64,000 nucleotides of DNA. It comes from CAVSIP01 sp963728075 (GTDB lineage Bacteria; Actinomycetota; Actinomycetes; JAFAQI01; DASSKL01). The notes below the pieces were generated by a model that ran no database searches, was not told where the DNA came from, and worked only from the letters and a program-made list of their open reading frames with translations. The stretch covers positions 124,001 through 188,000 of the forward strand of contig CAVSIP010000003.1 of assembly GCA_963728075.1 (NCBI GenBank). Reading direction: 5' to 3'. Position 1 is the first letter of the stretch; the number at the start of each line of letters is the position of its first letter. Shown one piece after another: positions 34,996 to 44,109 of the stretch. Both the position numbers and the translations under genes were made by a program.

Positions 34996-35038
34996 GGGCC
35001 CAACGGCCCGGTCGCGCCCTGCGATGGCCCCTGGTCCG
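34996..35038 (+). promoter_or_regulatory. DosR-like boxes upstream of universal stress gene
   Basis: GGGCC-CAAC-GGCCC (34996-35009) is a perfect 5-4-5 palindrome. TGGCC-CCTG-GTCCG (35025-35038) is a second, weaker match whose centre is about 46 bp from the start codon. Both resemble degenerate DosR boxes. The spacing between them is 29 bp, not the 22 bp of other pairs. Confidence 0.4.
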
Positions 35039-35076
35039 TCCCGCCCGTTCGGGGTGCGATGGGTGAGGAGAGGCAG

Positions 35077-35556
35077 GTGGTCCCCGTGCTCGGCATCGTG
35101 GTCGGCGTCGACGGCTCCGAGATCTCCTACCAGGCGCTGAGCTGGGCGGTCGACGAGGCCGAGTCCCGAACGTTGCCCCTCACCGTCGTCACTGCGGTGG
35201 TGCCGGTCCCGACCCTGGCCACGTGGCCGGTGGATGCGGTGTACGGCAGCGTCACCGAGGCCGACCTCGGGCGTGCGCGCGAGACCGCGCTGGCCATGCT
35301 CGACAAGCTGACGGCCGAACGTGGTCGCCCGGTGTCGGTGGACGTCGACGTCCGGGCGATGGTCGGCCAGCCGGCGCACGTCCTCGTGCGTGTCGGTCGG
35401 GACGCGCGCTGCATCGTGGTGGGCTCGCGCGGGGCGGGCGGGTTCGGCCGCCTGCTGCTCGGTTCGGTGAGCACCGCTGTGGTGCACCACGCGCCGTGCC
35501 CGGTCACCGTCGTCCGGCCGCGCGAGGAGCACCCGGACGACGACGCGTCGGAGTAG
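35077..35556 (+). CDS. Universal stress protein
   Basis: A 159-aa Usp-fold protein. The N-terminal strand LGIVVGVDGSEISYQALSWAVDEAE and the C-terminal ATP-loop CIVVGSRGAGGFGRLLLGSVSTAVVHHAPCPVTVVRP show an intact ATP-binding signature (GxxGxxxxxxGS). The GTG at 35077 has GAGGAG six bases before it. The ATG at 35059 would place that ribosome binding site inside the gene. It is followed six bases later by a P-type ATPase gene. In mycobacteria, Usp genes and a P-ATPase are co-members of the DosR regulon. Confidence 0.9.
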   Translation: MVPVLGIVVGVDGSEISYQALSWAVDEAESRTLPLTVVTAVVPVPTLATWPVDAVYGSVTEADLGRARETALAMLDKLTAERGRPVSVDVDVRAMVGQPAHVLVRVGRDARCIVVGSRGAGGFGRLLLGSVSTAVVHHAPCPVTVVRPREEHPDDDASE

Positions 35557-35562
35557 GCACTC

Positions 35563-37938
35563 GTGATGGCGGCCGCCCCCGTACCGGTGGCCGTCCCGGA
35601 CATGGACCCGTCGGCCGGGCTGGACGCTGCGGCGGTCGCCGTGCGGGTCGCCGCCGGGCAGGTCAACCGGGTCGACACCGGGCCGAGCCGGTCGGTCGCC
35701 GAGATCGTCCGGGCGAACGTCCTCACCCGGTTCAACGCACTGCTCGGGTCGCTGTTCATCGTCATCCTCTTCGTGGGGCCGCCTCAGGACGGCCTGTTCG
35801 GCATCGTGCTCGTCCTCAACACGGCCATCGGCCTGATCGAGGAGCTGCGTGCCAGACGCACGCTGGAGCGGCTCGCGGTGCTCAGCGCCCCGCGGGCTCT
35901 CGTGCTGCGGGACGGCGAGCGCCGGGACCTGCCGGTGGACCAGGTCGTGCTCGACGACGTCATCGAGATCGGTGCCGGGGACCAGGTCGTCGTCGACGGC
36001 GTGGTCCTGCGTTCCGACGGGCTCGAGATCGACGAGTCGCTGCTGACCGGAGAGGCCGACACCGTGGCGAAGGGCTCGGGCGAGCCGCTGCTGTCCGGCA
36101 GCTTCGTCGCAGCCGGAACCGGGGCCTTCCAGGCGACCCGGGTGGGCCGGGAGACGTACGCCGCGCAGCTGACGGCCGAGGCCAAACGGTTCGCGCTGGC
36201 CCGCTCGGAGCTGCGTGCAGGGATCAACCGGATCCTGCGGGTCATCACCTGGGTCCTCGCGCCGCTGGCGCTGCTGCTGCTCGTCAGCCAGCTGCGCACC
36301 CACTCCGCGGTGGCGTCCGCGCTGCGCGCCTCCGTCGGGGGCGTGGTCGCCATGGTGCCCGAGGGGCTGGTGCTGCTCACCAGCATGGCCTTCGCCGTGG
36401 CGGTGACGCGGCTGGCCCGCCGCCGGGTGCTCGTCCAGGAGCTCGCGGCCGTCGAGGCGCTGGCCCGGGTGGACGTCCTGTGCGTGGACAAGACCGGGAC
36501 GCTGACCGAGGGCGAGCTCGAGGTGGATCAGGTCGTCCCGCTCGATGCCGAGGAGGCGGACGTACGCGCGGCGTTGGGCGCGCTGGCCGCCGCCGACCCG
36601 CGCCCGAACGCGAGCCTGCGCGCCGTCGCGGCTGCGTGCAGCGACCCCGGCTGGGCGGTGACCGAGCGCGTGCCGTTCTCCTCGGCGCGCAAGTGGAGCG
36701 GCGCGGACTTCGGGGAGGCGGGGGCGTGGGTCCTCGGCGCACCCGACGTGCTGCTGCCCGGCGCCACCGGCACGTTGGGGGCCGCGGTCGAGCGGCTGGC
36801 GGGTGAGGGGCGGCGGGTGCTGGCCGTCGCGGCTGCGCCGGACGGTCTGCCGGCAGCAGCGGCCGACCGGCCGTTGCGCCCGGCGGGGTACGTGGTGCTG
36901 CGGGAACGGCTGCGGCCGGACGCCCCGGAGATCCTCGCCTTCCTGAGGCAGCAGGGCGTGACCGTGAAGGTCATCTCGGGCGACCACCCCCGTACGGTGG
37001 CCGCCGTCGCGCGACAGGTCGGGTTGAGCCCGGAGGGCCCGGTGGAGGCCATGGACGCCCGGGACCTCCCGGACGACGCTGCCGGGCTGGCCGACGCCGT
37101 GGAGGCGCACGCTGTCTTCGGCCGGGTGACGCCGGCGCAGAAACGGGCGATGGTCGCCTCGCTGCGCGCGCGAGGGCACGTCGTCGCGATGACCGGTGAC
37201 GGGGTCAACGACGTCCTCGCCCTCAAGGACGCCGACCTCGGCATCGCCATGGGGTCGGGCAGCGCGGCGAGCCGCGGCGTGGCACAGATCGTCCTGCTCG
37301 AGAACGCCTTCGCCACCCTGCCGCACGTGCTGGCGGAGGGGCGCCGCGTGATCGCCAACATCGAGCGGGTGGCGCAGCTGTTCCTCACCAAGACCGTCTA
37401 CGCCATGGTCCTGGCCGTCGTCGTGGGGCTGGCCGGCTCGCCGTTCCCGTTCCTGCCCCGGCACCTGACGCTGGTGGCCTCACTCACCATCGGCACCCCG
37501 GCGTTCTTCCTGTCGCTGGCGCCGAACGCGGCCCGGGCGCAGCCGGGCTTCGTGCGCAGGGCGCTGCGTTTCGCGGCCCCTGCCGGGGTGCTGGCGGCGA
37601 CGGCGACCTTCCTCGCCTACCTGGCCGCCCGGGAGACCGGCGGGGTGACCACCGAGCAGGCGCGGACCGCGGCGACGCTGACGCTCGTCCTGGTGGGCCT
37701 GTGGGTGCTGGTCGTGCTCGCCCGGCCACTGACGCCGTGGCGGGTCGCGCTGGTGGCAGCGATGAGCGCCGGGTTGCTGCTGGCCGTGCTGGTCCCGTTC
37801 GCCAAGGAGTTCTTCGCGCTCTCGCTCCCGCCGGTCCGCGTCGGGGCGGTCTGCGTGGCCCTCGTCGCGCTCGCCGGCGTGGCGCTGGAGGCCTCGGCCC
37901 GGCTGCTCGGGCGCTGGACCAGGACGGCGGACCGATGA
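35563..37938 (+). CDS. P-type cation ATPase (CtpE-like)
   Basis: A 791-aa HAD-type P-ATPase in the membrane. The actuator motif is LLTGEADT, the phosphorylation site is DKTGTLTEG with Asp309, the M4 motif is VPEGL, and the hinge is MTGDGVND. Its VAMVPEGLVLLTSMAFAVAV block and the absence of N-terminal heavy-metal domains place it near mycobacterial CtpE (calcium-linked); CtpF, a DosR-regulon member, is a more distant alternative. The start is GTG 35563 or ATG 35566. It overlaps nothing upstream, and an unused ATG overlaps its stop. Confidence 0.85.
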   Translation: MMAAAPVPVAVPDMDPSAGLDAAAVAVRVAAGQVNRVDTGPSRSVAEIVRANVLTRFNALLGSLFIVILFVGPPQDGLFGIVLVLNTAIGLIEELRARRTLERLAVLSAPRALVLRDGERRDLPVDQVVLDDVIEIGAGDQVVVDGVVLRSDGLEIDESLLTGEADTVAKGSGEPLLSGSFVAAGTGAFQATRVGRETYAAQLTAEAKRFALARSELRAGINRILRVITWVLAPLALLLLVSQLRTHSAVASALRASVGGVVAMVPEGLVLLTSMAFAVAVTRLARRRVLVQELAAVEALARVDVLCVDKTGTLTEGELEVDQVVPLDAEEADVRAALGALAAADPRPNASLRAVAAACSDPGWAVTERVPFSSARKWSGADFGEAGAWVLGAPDVLLPGATGTLGAAVERLAGEGRRVLAVAAAPDGLPAAAADRPLRPAGYVVLRERLRPDAPEILAFLRQQGVTVKVISGDHPRTVAAVARQVGLSPEGPVEAMDARDLPDDAAGLADAVEAHAVFGRVTPAQKRAMVASLRARGHVVAMTGDGVNDVLALKDADLGIAMGSGSAASRGVAQIVLLENAFATLPHVLAEGRRVIANIERVAQLFLTKTVYAMVLAVVVGLAGSPFPFLPRHLTLVASLTIGTPAFFLSLAPNAARAQPGFVRRALRFAAPAGVLAATATFLAYLAARETGGVTTEQARTAATLTLVLVGLWVLVVLARPLTPWRVALVAAMSAGLLLAVLVPFAKEFFALSLPPVRVGAVCVALVALAGVALEASARLLGRWTRTADR

Positions 37939-37991
37939 CCCGCCCTTGCGGTTCGGCTGCGCGGCGCCGCTGGCGGCGGGACGATGGTGAC

Positions 37992-38837
37992 GTGCGGGTA
38001 CGGGGGGCGCTCGCCGCGACGGTGGCCGCCGTCGCGGTGCTGGCGGGCGGGTGCGGCACGGTGGGCACGTTCCCGGCGGCCGAGCCGAGCGTGGTGGCGA
38101 CGACCTCCGCAGCGACGACCGCGCCGGCCCGGGCCGAGCCGTCGCCCCCGACGGCCGCGGACTCGCTGGCACCGTTCTTCAGCGCGGCCTCCGAGGCGGA
38201 CACGCGCATCCGCACGGCCGCGGAGCTCGTCAATGCGCACGTCGGCGTGACCACCGCGGAGTTCGACCAGGACGTCCGCGCTGCCGTCATGGCGATGGAC
38301 CCCCGCCCGGTCGCGGCGGCGATCCCGGTCGGCCTCCCCCCGGACCTGATGCGGTCCGTACTGCTCGTCCTGAACGACCTGGTCGCCCGCTCGGCCGCGT
38401 TCAACCGGGTCGCCACGACCAGCGGCCCGGTGGTCCTCGACTCCCAGGACGGCGCGGACCTGCTGCACTGCCTCGGCGGCGGTGCCGCGATCGCGGCCAG
38501 GTTCCCCCAGGACCTGGCGGCGGCTCGCGCGCTCGCAGCCCAGCTGCCCGCCGTGACCGCGGCGCCGGTCGACTCTCGACAGGGCGCGGAGCTGGCCGTC
38601 CGCGTCTACGATCTCGTGCTGGAGAACAACGGTTGTGACGGCTGCGGGGGCCAGGTGCATGACGGGCTGTGGCCGATGGCCTGGGACGGCGACCCGTCGG
38701 CCTGGTTCGCCGCGGAGGGACGCTGGGACTACTACGGCACCATCCGAACGATCCCCTTCCGGGCGGTGTACGCGCCGACGCAGGACGGCAACCAGCCGCT
38801 GAGCAACGGCTGGATCGTGCAGCTGCTGGCCTGCTGA
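37992..38837 (+). CDS. Lipoprotein of unknown function
   Basis: A 281-aa protein with a 20-residue signal (VRVRGALAATVAAVAVLAGG) and lipobox Cys21, then a Thr/Ala/Pro linker. The mature part is helical (AASEADTRIRTAAELVNAHVGV) with a CDGC pair and a C-terminal beta segment (WDYYGTIRTIPFRAVYAP). An in-frame ATG at 37935 overlaps the ATPase stop, but the GTG at 37992 gives a normal signal peptide. Linked to the ATPase and to a DUF6512 gene by one-base overlap. Confidence 0.65.
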   Translation: MRVRGALAATVAAVAVLAGGCGTVGTFPAAEPSVVATTSAATTAPARAEPSPPTAADSLAPFFSAASEADTRIRTAAELVNAHVGVTTAEFDQDVRAAVMAMDPRPVAAAIPVGLPPDLMRSVLLVLNDLVARSAAFNRVATTSGPVVLDSQDGADLLHCLGGGAAIAARFPQDLAAARALAAQLPAVTAAPVDSRQGAELAVRVYDLVLENNGCDGCGGQVHDGLWPMAWDGDPSAWFAAEGRWDYYGTIRTIPFRAVYAPTQDGNQPLSNGWIVQLLAC

Positions 38838-39397
38838 TGGGCGCAGTGGGAACGACCCGCGTGGTGAGTGCGAGATCCATCCGCCGCATGGAGACCGCCG
38901 GTGCCTTCATGGTGGTGGCGCTCGGAGTGCCGCTGCACTTCGTGTACGGGTGGTCGGACGGCAGCCGGATCGTCGCGGTGATCGCCCCGGTGAACGAGAG
39001 CGTCTGGGAACACCTCAAGCTCGTCGCCGTCCCCGTGGTCCTGCTGGGCCTGGTGGAGACCACCCGGCTGGCCGACCGCAGTCGGCTGTGGCTGGCCAAG
39101 GTCGTCGAGGTCGCCGTCGCCGGCGGCTTCATCGTCGCGTTCTTCTACACCTACACCGGCGCGTTCGGGGTGGACAGCATCGCGGGCCTGGACATCGGGT
39201 CCTTCTTCGTCGCGGTCGCCATCGGCCAGTGGACGAGCTACCGGCTGCTCGCCTCGTCGAGGCGGCCAGGCGTCCCACTCCGGGTCAGCGCACTCGCCAT
39301 GACGCTCGTGGTCGTCGGCTTCGCGGTGCTCACCTTCGTGCCGCCGCACATCCCGCTGTTCCGAGAGGCCTCGACCGGCACCTATGGACCCGCCTGA
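38837..39397 (+). CDS. DUF6512 family membrane protein
   Basis: A 186-aa membrane protein with about five hydrophobic segments. The signature GVPLHFVYGWSDGSRIVAVIAPVNESVWEHLKL is that of DUF6512. The ATG at 38837 overlaps the preceding stop (TGATG). The function is unknown. It ends in a hairpin shared with the convergent ilvA. Confidence 0.75.
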   Translation: MGAVGTTRVVSARSIRRMETAGAFMVVALGVPLHFVYGWSDGSRIVAVIAPVNESVWEHLKLVAVPVVLLGLVETTRLADRSRLWLAKVVEVAVAGGFIVAFFYTYTGAFGVDSIAGLDIGSFFVAVAIGQWTSYRLLASSRRPGVPLRVSALAMTLVVVGFAVLTFVPPHIPLFREASTGTYGPA

Positions 39398-39411
39398 CCC
39401 GCCCGGGTCAG
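39394..39411. terminator. Compact bidirectional hairpin holding both stop codons
   Basis: CTGACCC (39394-39400) and GGGTCAG (39405-39411) pair over 4 bases. The left arm holds the DUF6512 stop and the right arm holds the ilvA stop. Confidence 0.5.
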
Positions 39412-40652
39412 ACCAGGAACCCGAACAGCGGGCTGTCGGGGGAGACCGGCTCGATCCGCAGCGGTGCATGGCCCATCCGCTCCAGCAGCGGCTGGAGGTC
39501 GTCGGGTGCGCCCAGCTCGATGCCGACGAGAGCCGGACCGGTCTCCCGGTTGTTGCGCTTGACGTACTCGAACAGCGTGATGTCGTCATCCGGCCCGAGC
39601 ACCTCGTCGAGGAACGTCCGCAGCGCACCGGGCTCCTGCGGGAACTCGACGAGGAAGTAGTGCTTGCGGCCCTCGTGGACGAGAGCGCGCTCGACCACCT
39701 CGGCGTAGCGGGACACGTCGTTGTTCCCACCGGAGAGGATGACGAGCGTCGTCGCACCGGGCTGGGGCGTCACCGGCTGGCCCAGCGCCGCCGGGGCCAG
39801 CGCCCCAGCGGGCTCGGCGATCACCCCGTCGGCCTGGTAGAGCTCGAGCATCTCGGCGCAGACCCGCCCCTCGGGCACGTCCACCATGGTGACGCCCGAC
39901 TCCCGCACGACCGCGAACGTCGCGTCGCCGACCCGGCGCACCGCCGCACCGTCGACGAATGTGTCGATCTGCTCCAGCACGACCGGCCTGCCGGCCGCGA
40001 GCGCCGCGGCCATCGACGGGGCACCGGCCGGCTCGACACCGATGACCTGCACCTGCGGGTGGCGTTCGCGCAGCCAGGCCACGGTGCCCGCGAGCAGCCC
40101 CCCGCCACCGACCGGCACGACGACGACGTCGGGGATGTCCTCGAGCTGGCCGAACGCCTCCGCGACCACCGTGCCCTGGCCCGCGATCGTCCGGGGGTCG
40201 TCGAACGCCGGTACGAGGACGGCGCCCGTCGCCGTCGCGTCCCGGAGAGCGGCCTCCGACGCGTCGTCGTAGGTGTCCCCGACGACCTCGACCCGGACGG
40301 TGTCCCCGCCCAGGACGGCCAGCCGGTCACGCTTCTGCCGCGGGGTGGTGCGGGGGACGTACACGCGGCCGTGGACGCCGAGCGCCCGGCATGCGTACGC
40401 GAGGCCCTGACCGTGGTTGCCGGCGCTGGCGCACACGACGCCACGGCCGCGCTCGTCGCCGTCGAGCTGGGCGATGAAGTTGTACGCGCCGCGCACCTTG
40501 TAGGAGCGCACGGGCTGCAGGTCCTCCCGCTTGACCCACACCGTCCCGGCCACCCGTGCGGAGAGCCGGTCGTTGCGCTGCACCGGCGTCGGCGACAGGA
40601 CGGCACGCAGCCTCTCGGCGGCGGCGTCCACTGCGGCGGCGTCGACGATCAT
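39408..40652 (-). CDS. ilvA: Threonine ammonia-lyase
   Basis: A PLP enzyme deaminating threonine to 2-oxobutyrate in isoleucine synthesis; 414 aa. Motifs: the PLP-lysine region SYKVRGAYNF, the asparagine loop CASAGNHGQGLAYACR, the phosphate loop VPVGGGGLLAG and a C-terminal ACT-like domain (HYFLVEFPQEPGALRTFLDEVLG). The short C-terminal domain matches the actinobacterial IlvA form. The ATG at 40652 (MIVDAAAVDAAAERL) is clear. A CGGACA-N8-TGTCCG repeat (40654-40673) separates it from the upstream gene. Confidence 0.92.
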   Translation of the reverse strand: MIVDAAAVDAAAERLRAVLSPTPVQRNDRLSARVAGTVWVKREDLQPVRSYKVRGAYNFIAQLDGDERGRGVVCASAGNHGQGLAYACRALGVHGRVYVPRTTPRQKRDRLAVLGGDTVRVEVVGDTYDDASEAALRDATATGAVLVPAFDDPRTIAGQGTVVAEAFGQLEDIPDVVVVPVGGGGLLAGTVAWLRERHPQVQVIGVEPAGAPSMAAALAAGRPVVLEQIDTFVDGAAVRRVGDATFAVVRESGVTMVDVPEGRVCAEMLELYQADGVIAEPAGALAPAALGQPVTPQPGATTLVILSGGNNDVSRYAEVVERALVHEGRKHYFLVEFPQEPGALRTFLDEVLGPDDDITLFEYVKRNNRETGPALVGIELGAPDDLQPLLERMGHAPLRIEPVSPDSPLFGFLV

Positions 40653-40673
40653 GCGGACAGTGTGTCGTGTCCG

Positions 40674-41441
40674 TCACCGGCGGCCGCTGACGACCGTCGC
40701 GTCCCGCTCCGGGTCCCGGCGCACCCGCGTGCGGAAACCGTGGTCGGCGAGTGCCCCGGCGGTGCGGTCCGCCTGCCGGCGGCTCGTCTCGATCAGCACG
40801 TGACCGCCCGGCGACAGCCAGGGGCCGGCGCCGGCGGCGATCCGGCGGTGGACGTCCACGCCGTCCGCCCCACCGTCCAGCGCTGCGCGCGGCTCGTGGT
40901 CCCGCGCTTCGCTGGGCATGAGGCGGATCTCGTCCGACGGCACGTACGGTGCGTTGGCGACGATCACGTCCACCCGTCCCCGCAGCGACGCGGGCAGCGC
41001 GTCGTACAGGTCGCCCTGGTGCACCGTGCCGCCGAGCGCCGCGAGGTTCTCGCGGGCGCAGGCGACCGCGTCCGCCGACAGGTCGCAGGCATGCAGCTCC
41101 GCAGGGCTGATGAGCGCGCCGAGCGCGCGGCCCACCGCGCCCGCCCCGCAGCACAGGTCGACCACCACCGCGCTCCGGGGGGTGACCCCGGCGGCGACGT
41201 CGACCAGGAACTCGGTCCGCGGCCGCGGCACGAACACGCCCGGCCGTACGGTCAGCCGCTCGCCGCAGAACTCCGCCCAGCCCACGAGGTGCTCGAGCGG
41301 GGTGCCGGCCGCGCGTTGCCGGACGAGCTCGTCGAGCCGGAGGGTGGAGCCACCCGCGGCCGCCGCCAGGAGCGCCGCCTCCTCCCCGGCGAAGACGCAT
41401 CCTGCCGCGCGCAGCCGCTCGGTCGCGCCGGCGAGGTCCAC
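40674..41441 (-). CDS. PrmC-like glutamine N5-methyltransferase homologue
   Basis: A 255-aa class I methyltransferase resembling the short actinobacterial PrmC/HemK paralogues. The N-terminal LRLDELVRQRAAGTPLEHLVGWAEFCG and the catalytic loop DVIVANAPYVPSDEI are typical; note NAPY instead of the canonical NPPY. Motif I is VVVDLCCGAGAVGRALG. It may modify a glutamine in a release factor or another protein. The GTG at 41441 was chosen because the upstream frame lacks family similarity. It lies between an MBL nuclease-like gene and ilvA. Confidence 0.75.
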   Translation of the reverse strand: MDLAGATERLRAAGCVFAGEEAALLAAAAGGSTLRLDELVRQRAAGTPLEHLVGWAEFCGERLTVRPGVFVPRPRTEFLVDVAAGVTPRSAVVVDLCCGAGAVGRALGALISPAELHACDLSADAVACARENLAALGGTVHQGDLYDALPASLRGRVDVIVANAPYVPSDEIRLMPSEARDHEPRAALDGGADGVDVHRRIAAGAGPWLSPGGHVLIETSRRQADRTAGALADHGFRTRVRRDPERDATVVSGRR

Positions 41442-41461
41442 CCAGGGACCGTACTGCCGCG

Positions 41462-42853
41462 TCAGTCCAGCCGGACCTTCTCGCCGTCGCGCGGGACGAC
41501 CGCGGTCCAGCCCAGCTCCTGCTCGATCCGGGTGCGCAAGGCCGCGGACGAATCCGGCTCGCCGTGCACGACGAGGCACAGGTCGGGCGGCGCCGGCATG
41601 CCCGACAGCCAGCCGACCAGCTCGTCCTGGTCGGCGTGGACGGAGAAGGCAGGCACGTCGACGATGCGCGCGCGTACGGGCACGTACCGCCCGTGCATCT
41701 TCAGCGACCGCACGCCTTCCTGGAGGCTGCGGCCACGGGTGCCTGCCGCCTGGAAGCCGACGAGCACCACCGCGTTGCGCGGGTCGGGCAGCAGGTGCTC
41801 GAGATGGTGCAGGACCCGGCCGCCGGTCGCCATGCCGGAAGCGGAGACGATGATCGACGGCCAGCGCGGGTTGTTCAGTGCCCGCGACTCGTCGGGTGTG
41901 GCCGCCTCCTCGAGGGTGCCGGGGTCGAACGGGTCGCCCCCGTCGGCCAGCTCGGGCCGTAGCTCCGGATCGTGCCGGGTCAGTGCCTCCCGGTACACCC
42001 GCAGCGCCGCCAGCGCCATCGGGCTGTCGACGTACACGGGCACCTGCGGCAGCTCGCCGGCCTGGATGAGCTCGCGCAGGTACGTCAGCAGCACCTCCGT
42101 GCGGTCCACGGCGAACGCCGGGACGAGCACCGTGCCGCCACCCTGCAGGGTCTCCCGCGCCACCGTGACGAAGCGGTCGCGGCAGGAGTCGTCGTGGCGG
42201 CGGTCGCCGTACGTCGACTCCACCAGCACCACGTCGGCGGCCGGTGGCGGGGGCGGCGGCAGCAGCAGCGGGTGCGAGGAGCGGCCGAGGTCGCCGCTGA
42301 ACACGACGCGCCGGCCGGCTGCCTGCACCAGCACTGACGAGGACCCGAGGATGTGGCCGGCCGGCTGCAGCGTGGCGCTGACCGCCGGCGCCAGGTCGAT
42401 GCTGGTGCCGAACGGCACCGCCTGCAGCCGGTGCGCGGCCCGCGCCGCGTCGTCCTCGGTGTAGAGCGGCTGCGGAGGTGAGTGCTTGCTGAACCCCCGC
42501 TTGGCGGCGTACGCAGCGTCCTCCTCCTGCAGGTGTCCGCTGTCCCGCAGCACGATGGCAGCCAGCTGGGTCGTCGCCGCGCTGGCGTACACCGGCCCGC
42601 CGAAGCCCTGCCGGACCAGCGCCGGCAGGTAGCCGCAGTGGTCGAGGTGGGCGTGGGTGAGGACGACCGACCGCACGGAGCCCGGGTCGAGGGGCAGCGG
42701 CTCCCAGTTGCGCAGGCGGAGGGCCTTCAGCCCCTGGAACAGCCCGCAGTCGACCATCACGTCGCTGCCGTCAGCCGTGAGGAGGTACTTGCTCCCCGTG
42801 ACCGTCCCGGCGCCGCCGAGCACGGTCAGCAGCGCCTGGTCGGGCGCGCTCAC
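41462..42853 (-). CDS. MBL-fold beta-CASP RNA nuclease-like protein
   Basis: A 463-aa metallo-beta-lactamase fold protein with a beta-CASP domain and a C-terminal RMMBL region. The metal motif is LTHAHLDHCGYLPALV, followed by GHILGSSSVLV, FSGDLGR, the ESTYGDR motif of CPSF-type nucleases, IIVSASGMATGGRVLHHLEHLL and a final FSVHADQDELVGWL. Such enzymes act in RNA 3'-end or 5'-end processing. The GTG at 42853 overlaps the stop of the nitroreductase gene (GTGA), which couples the two. Confidence 0.85.
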   Translation of the reverse strand: MSAPDQALLTVLGGAGTVTGSKYLLTADGSDVMVDCGLFQGLKALRLRNWEPLPLDPGSVRSVVLTHAHLDHCGYLPALVRQGFGGPVYASAATTQLAAIVLRDSGHLQEEDAAYAAKRGFSKHSPPQPLYTEDDAARAAHRLQAVPFGTSIDLAPAVSATLQPAGHILGSSSVLVQAAGRRVVFSGDLGRSSHPLLLPPPPPPAADVVLVESTYGDRRHDDSCRDRFVTVARETLQGGGTVLVPAFAVDRTEVLLTYLRELIQAGELPQVPVYVDSPMALAALRVYREALTRHDPELRPELADGGDPFDPGTLEEAATPDESRALNNPRWPSIIVSASGMATGGRVLHHLEHLLPDPRNAVVLVGFQAAGTRGRSLQEGVRSLKMHGRYVPVRARIVDVPAFSVHADQDELVGWLSGMPAPPDLCLVVHGEPDSSAALRTRIEQELGWTAVVPRDGEKVRLD

Positions 42854-43890
42854 GAGCCCGGCTCGTCCCCGCCCACCTCGAGGAACTCGTCCTCCGGCCG
42901 GCGCGGGGTCGTGGCCGCCGTGTGGTCGAAGCCCAGCCGCAGGACGACGAGCGGGTTGTGGTCCCAGCCCACGACCTCGCTCAGCGCCGTACGCATGCCG
43001 GGCAGCTCCATGGGCTGGGTGTACAGAGACGCGAACACCCAGTGGTGGGCGGCCTCCAGCAGGACGCGCTGCAACGCGCGGCCCCCGCGCACCCAGTGCT
43101 CGGGCAGGTCCGACGGCACGGTCAGCACGGCGACGACTGCGTGGTCGTCCTCGGGCGGCGGGGCGCCCGGATGACCCCATCCGCGTCCCATGTCGTAGTC
43201 CCGGCCCCGGAACCCGCTGGTCACGTCCGCCACCGCCGGGTAGGACGTGGCCGGGACACCGTCCCGGCGCGTCTCGTCCGGGGCGGGCGTCCAGGACGCC
43301 AGCTCCTCCCGGTACGCCGCGTCCTGCTGCTGCTGGTGCTCGGCTGCGGTGACGATGTCCGCGACCCGGCGCAGGTCTCCCGGCGTGCTCACGAGCCGCA
43401 GCGTCGCCCCTTCCTCCACCGCTTGCTCCTGCAGTGTGAACAGCAGGTCGGGCGGCATCGGCACGGGGTTGAACGGGCCGCGGTGGGTGTGCCGGCGCGG
43501 CAGGGCGCCGTACCGGTACCGGTCTGCGGGGTCGGGTGCCTCGGGGCGGAAGTCTTCGAGGACGACGAGGAGGTCTGGCGACTGCCGGTCGGGCAGGATC
43601 CGGACCGTCGGCTTGGCTCCCTGGACGCGCAGTGCCAGCTGCGCGTTGTAGGAGGCGGCGCCGACACTGACCGCGAGCTCGCGCCCGTCGGGGTCGGCAA
43701 CCGTCAGCTGGCGGTCGCGGTCGGCCCACAGCTCCACGCGGCCCTCGCCGCCCACGAGCCGCCACGGCTGGGTGTTGTGCACGGACGGCGCCCGTGCCAC
43801 CGCTGCCGCGACGAAGGGGAGCAGTGAGCTCTCGCGCACCGTGGTGTCCGAAGCGCTGCGTGCCCGCTGGGAGGCCTGCCCGGTCGGCAT
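42850..43890 (-). CDS. Acg-type nitroreductase family protein
   Basis: A 346-aa Acg-family nitroreductase-fold protein (two fused nitroreductase halves). ARAPSVHNTQPWRLV is the Acg family mark, with PFNPVPMP and VFASLYTQPMELPGMR further on. In M. tuberculosis the Acg, Rv3127 and Rv3131 proteins are DosR-induced and may sequester flavin rather than reduce nitro groups. The ATG at 43890 has GGAGG upstream; the longer frame lacks support. A DosR-like box (43953) is 70 bp upstream. It is coupled to the MBL gene. Confidence 0.85.
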   Translation of the reverse strand: MPTGQASQRARSASDTTVRESSLLPFVAAAVARAPSVHNTQPWRLVGGEGRVELWADRDRQLTVADPDGRELAVSVGAASYNAQLALRVQGAKPTVRILPDRQSPDLLVVLEDFRPEAPDPADRYRYGALPRRHTHRGPFNPVPMPPDLLFTLQEQAVEEGATLRLVSTPGDLRRVADIVTAAEHQQQQDAAYREELASWTPAPDETRRDGVPATSYPAVADVTSGFRGRDYDMGRGWGHPGAPPPEDDHAVVAVLTVPSDLPEHWVRGGRALQRVLLEAAHHWVFASLYTQPMELPGMRTALSEVVGWDHNPLVVLRLGFDHTAATTPRRPEDEFLEVGGDEPGS

Positions 43891-43952
43891 CGGTACCTCC
43901 AGTCCTCGTCGTCCCCGTCTACCGAGGCTTTCCGCCACCGCCTGCGGGGGCT

Positions 43953-43968
43953 AGGGGCATAGGTCCCC
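43953..43968. promoter_or_regulatory. DosR/DevR-like box between nitroreductase and amt
   Basis: GGGGC-ATAG-GTCCC (core 43954-43967, 9 of 10 core positions) with CTA before and CAA after. The flanking AA fits the full consensus. It lies 70 bp upstream of the Acg-type gene and about 150 bp upstream of amt. Confidence 0.6.
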
Positions 43969-44109
43969 AACGGCGCGAAACCGGGCCGTAACACGGCTCG
44001 TGGAGTGGTCACCAGCCCGAAACACCGGCGATCCGTCGCGGCAACGCGCGCGCTGCACCGTACGGACAACGGACCCGACTGGGAGGGACCCGTCTGGGAG
44101 GGAGTGGAC

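Noticed and set aside
39384..42464. A 1026-codon plus-strand frame
   Set aside because: It is a shadow of ilvA, the PrmC-like and MBL genes on the minus strand; its product is Arg/Pro/His-rich with no domains.
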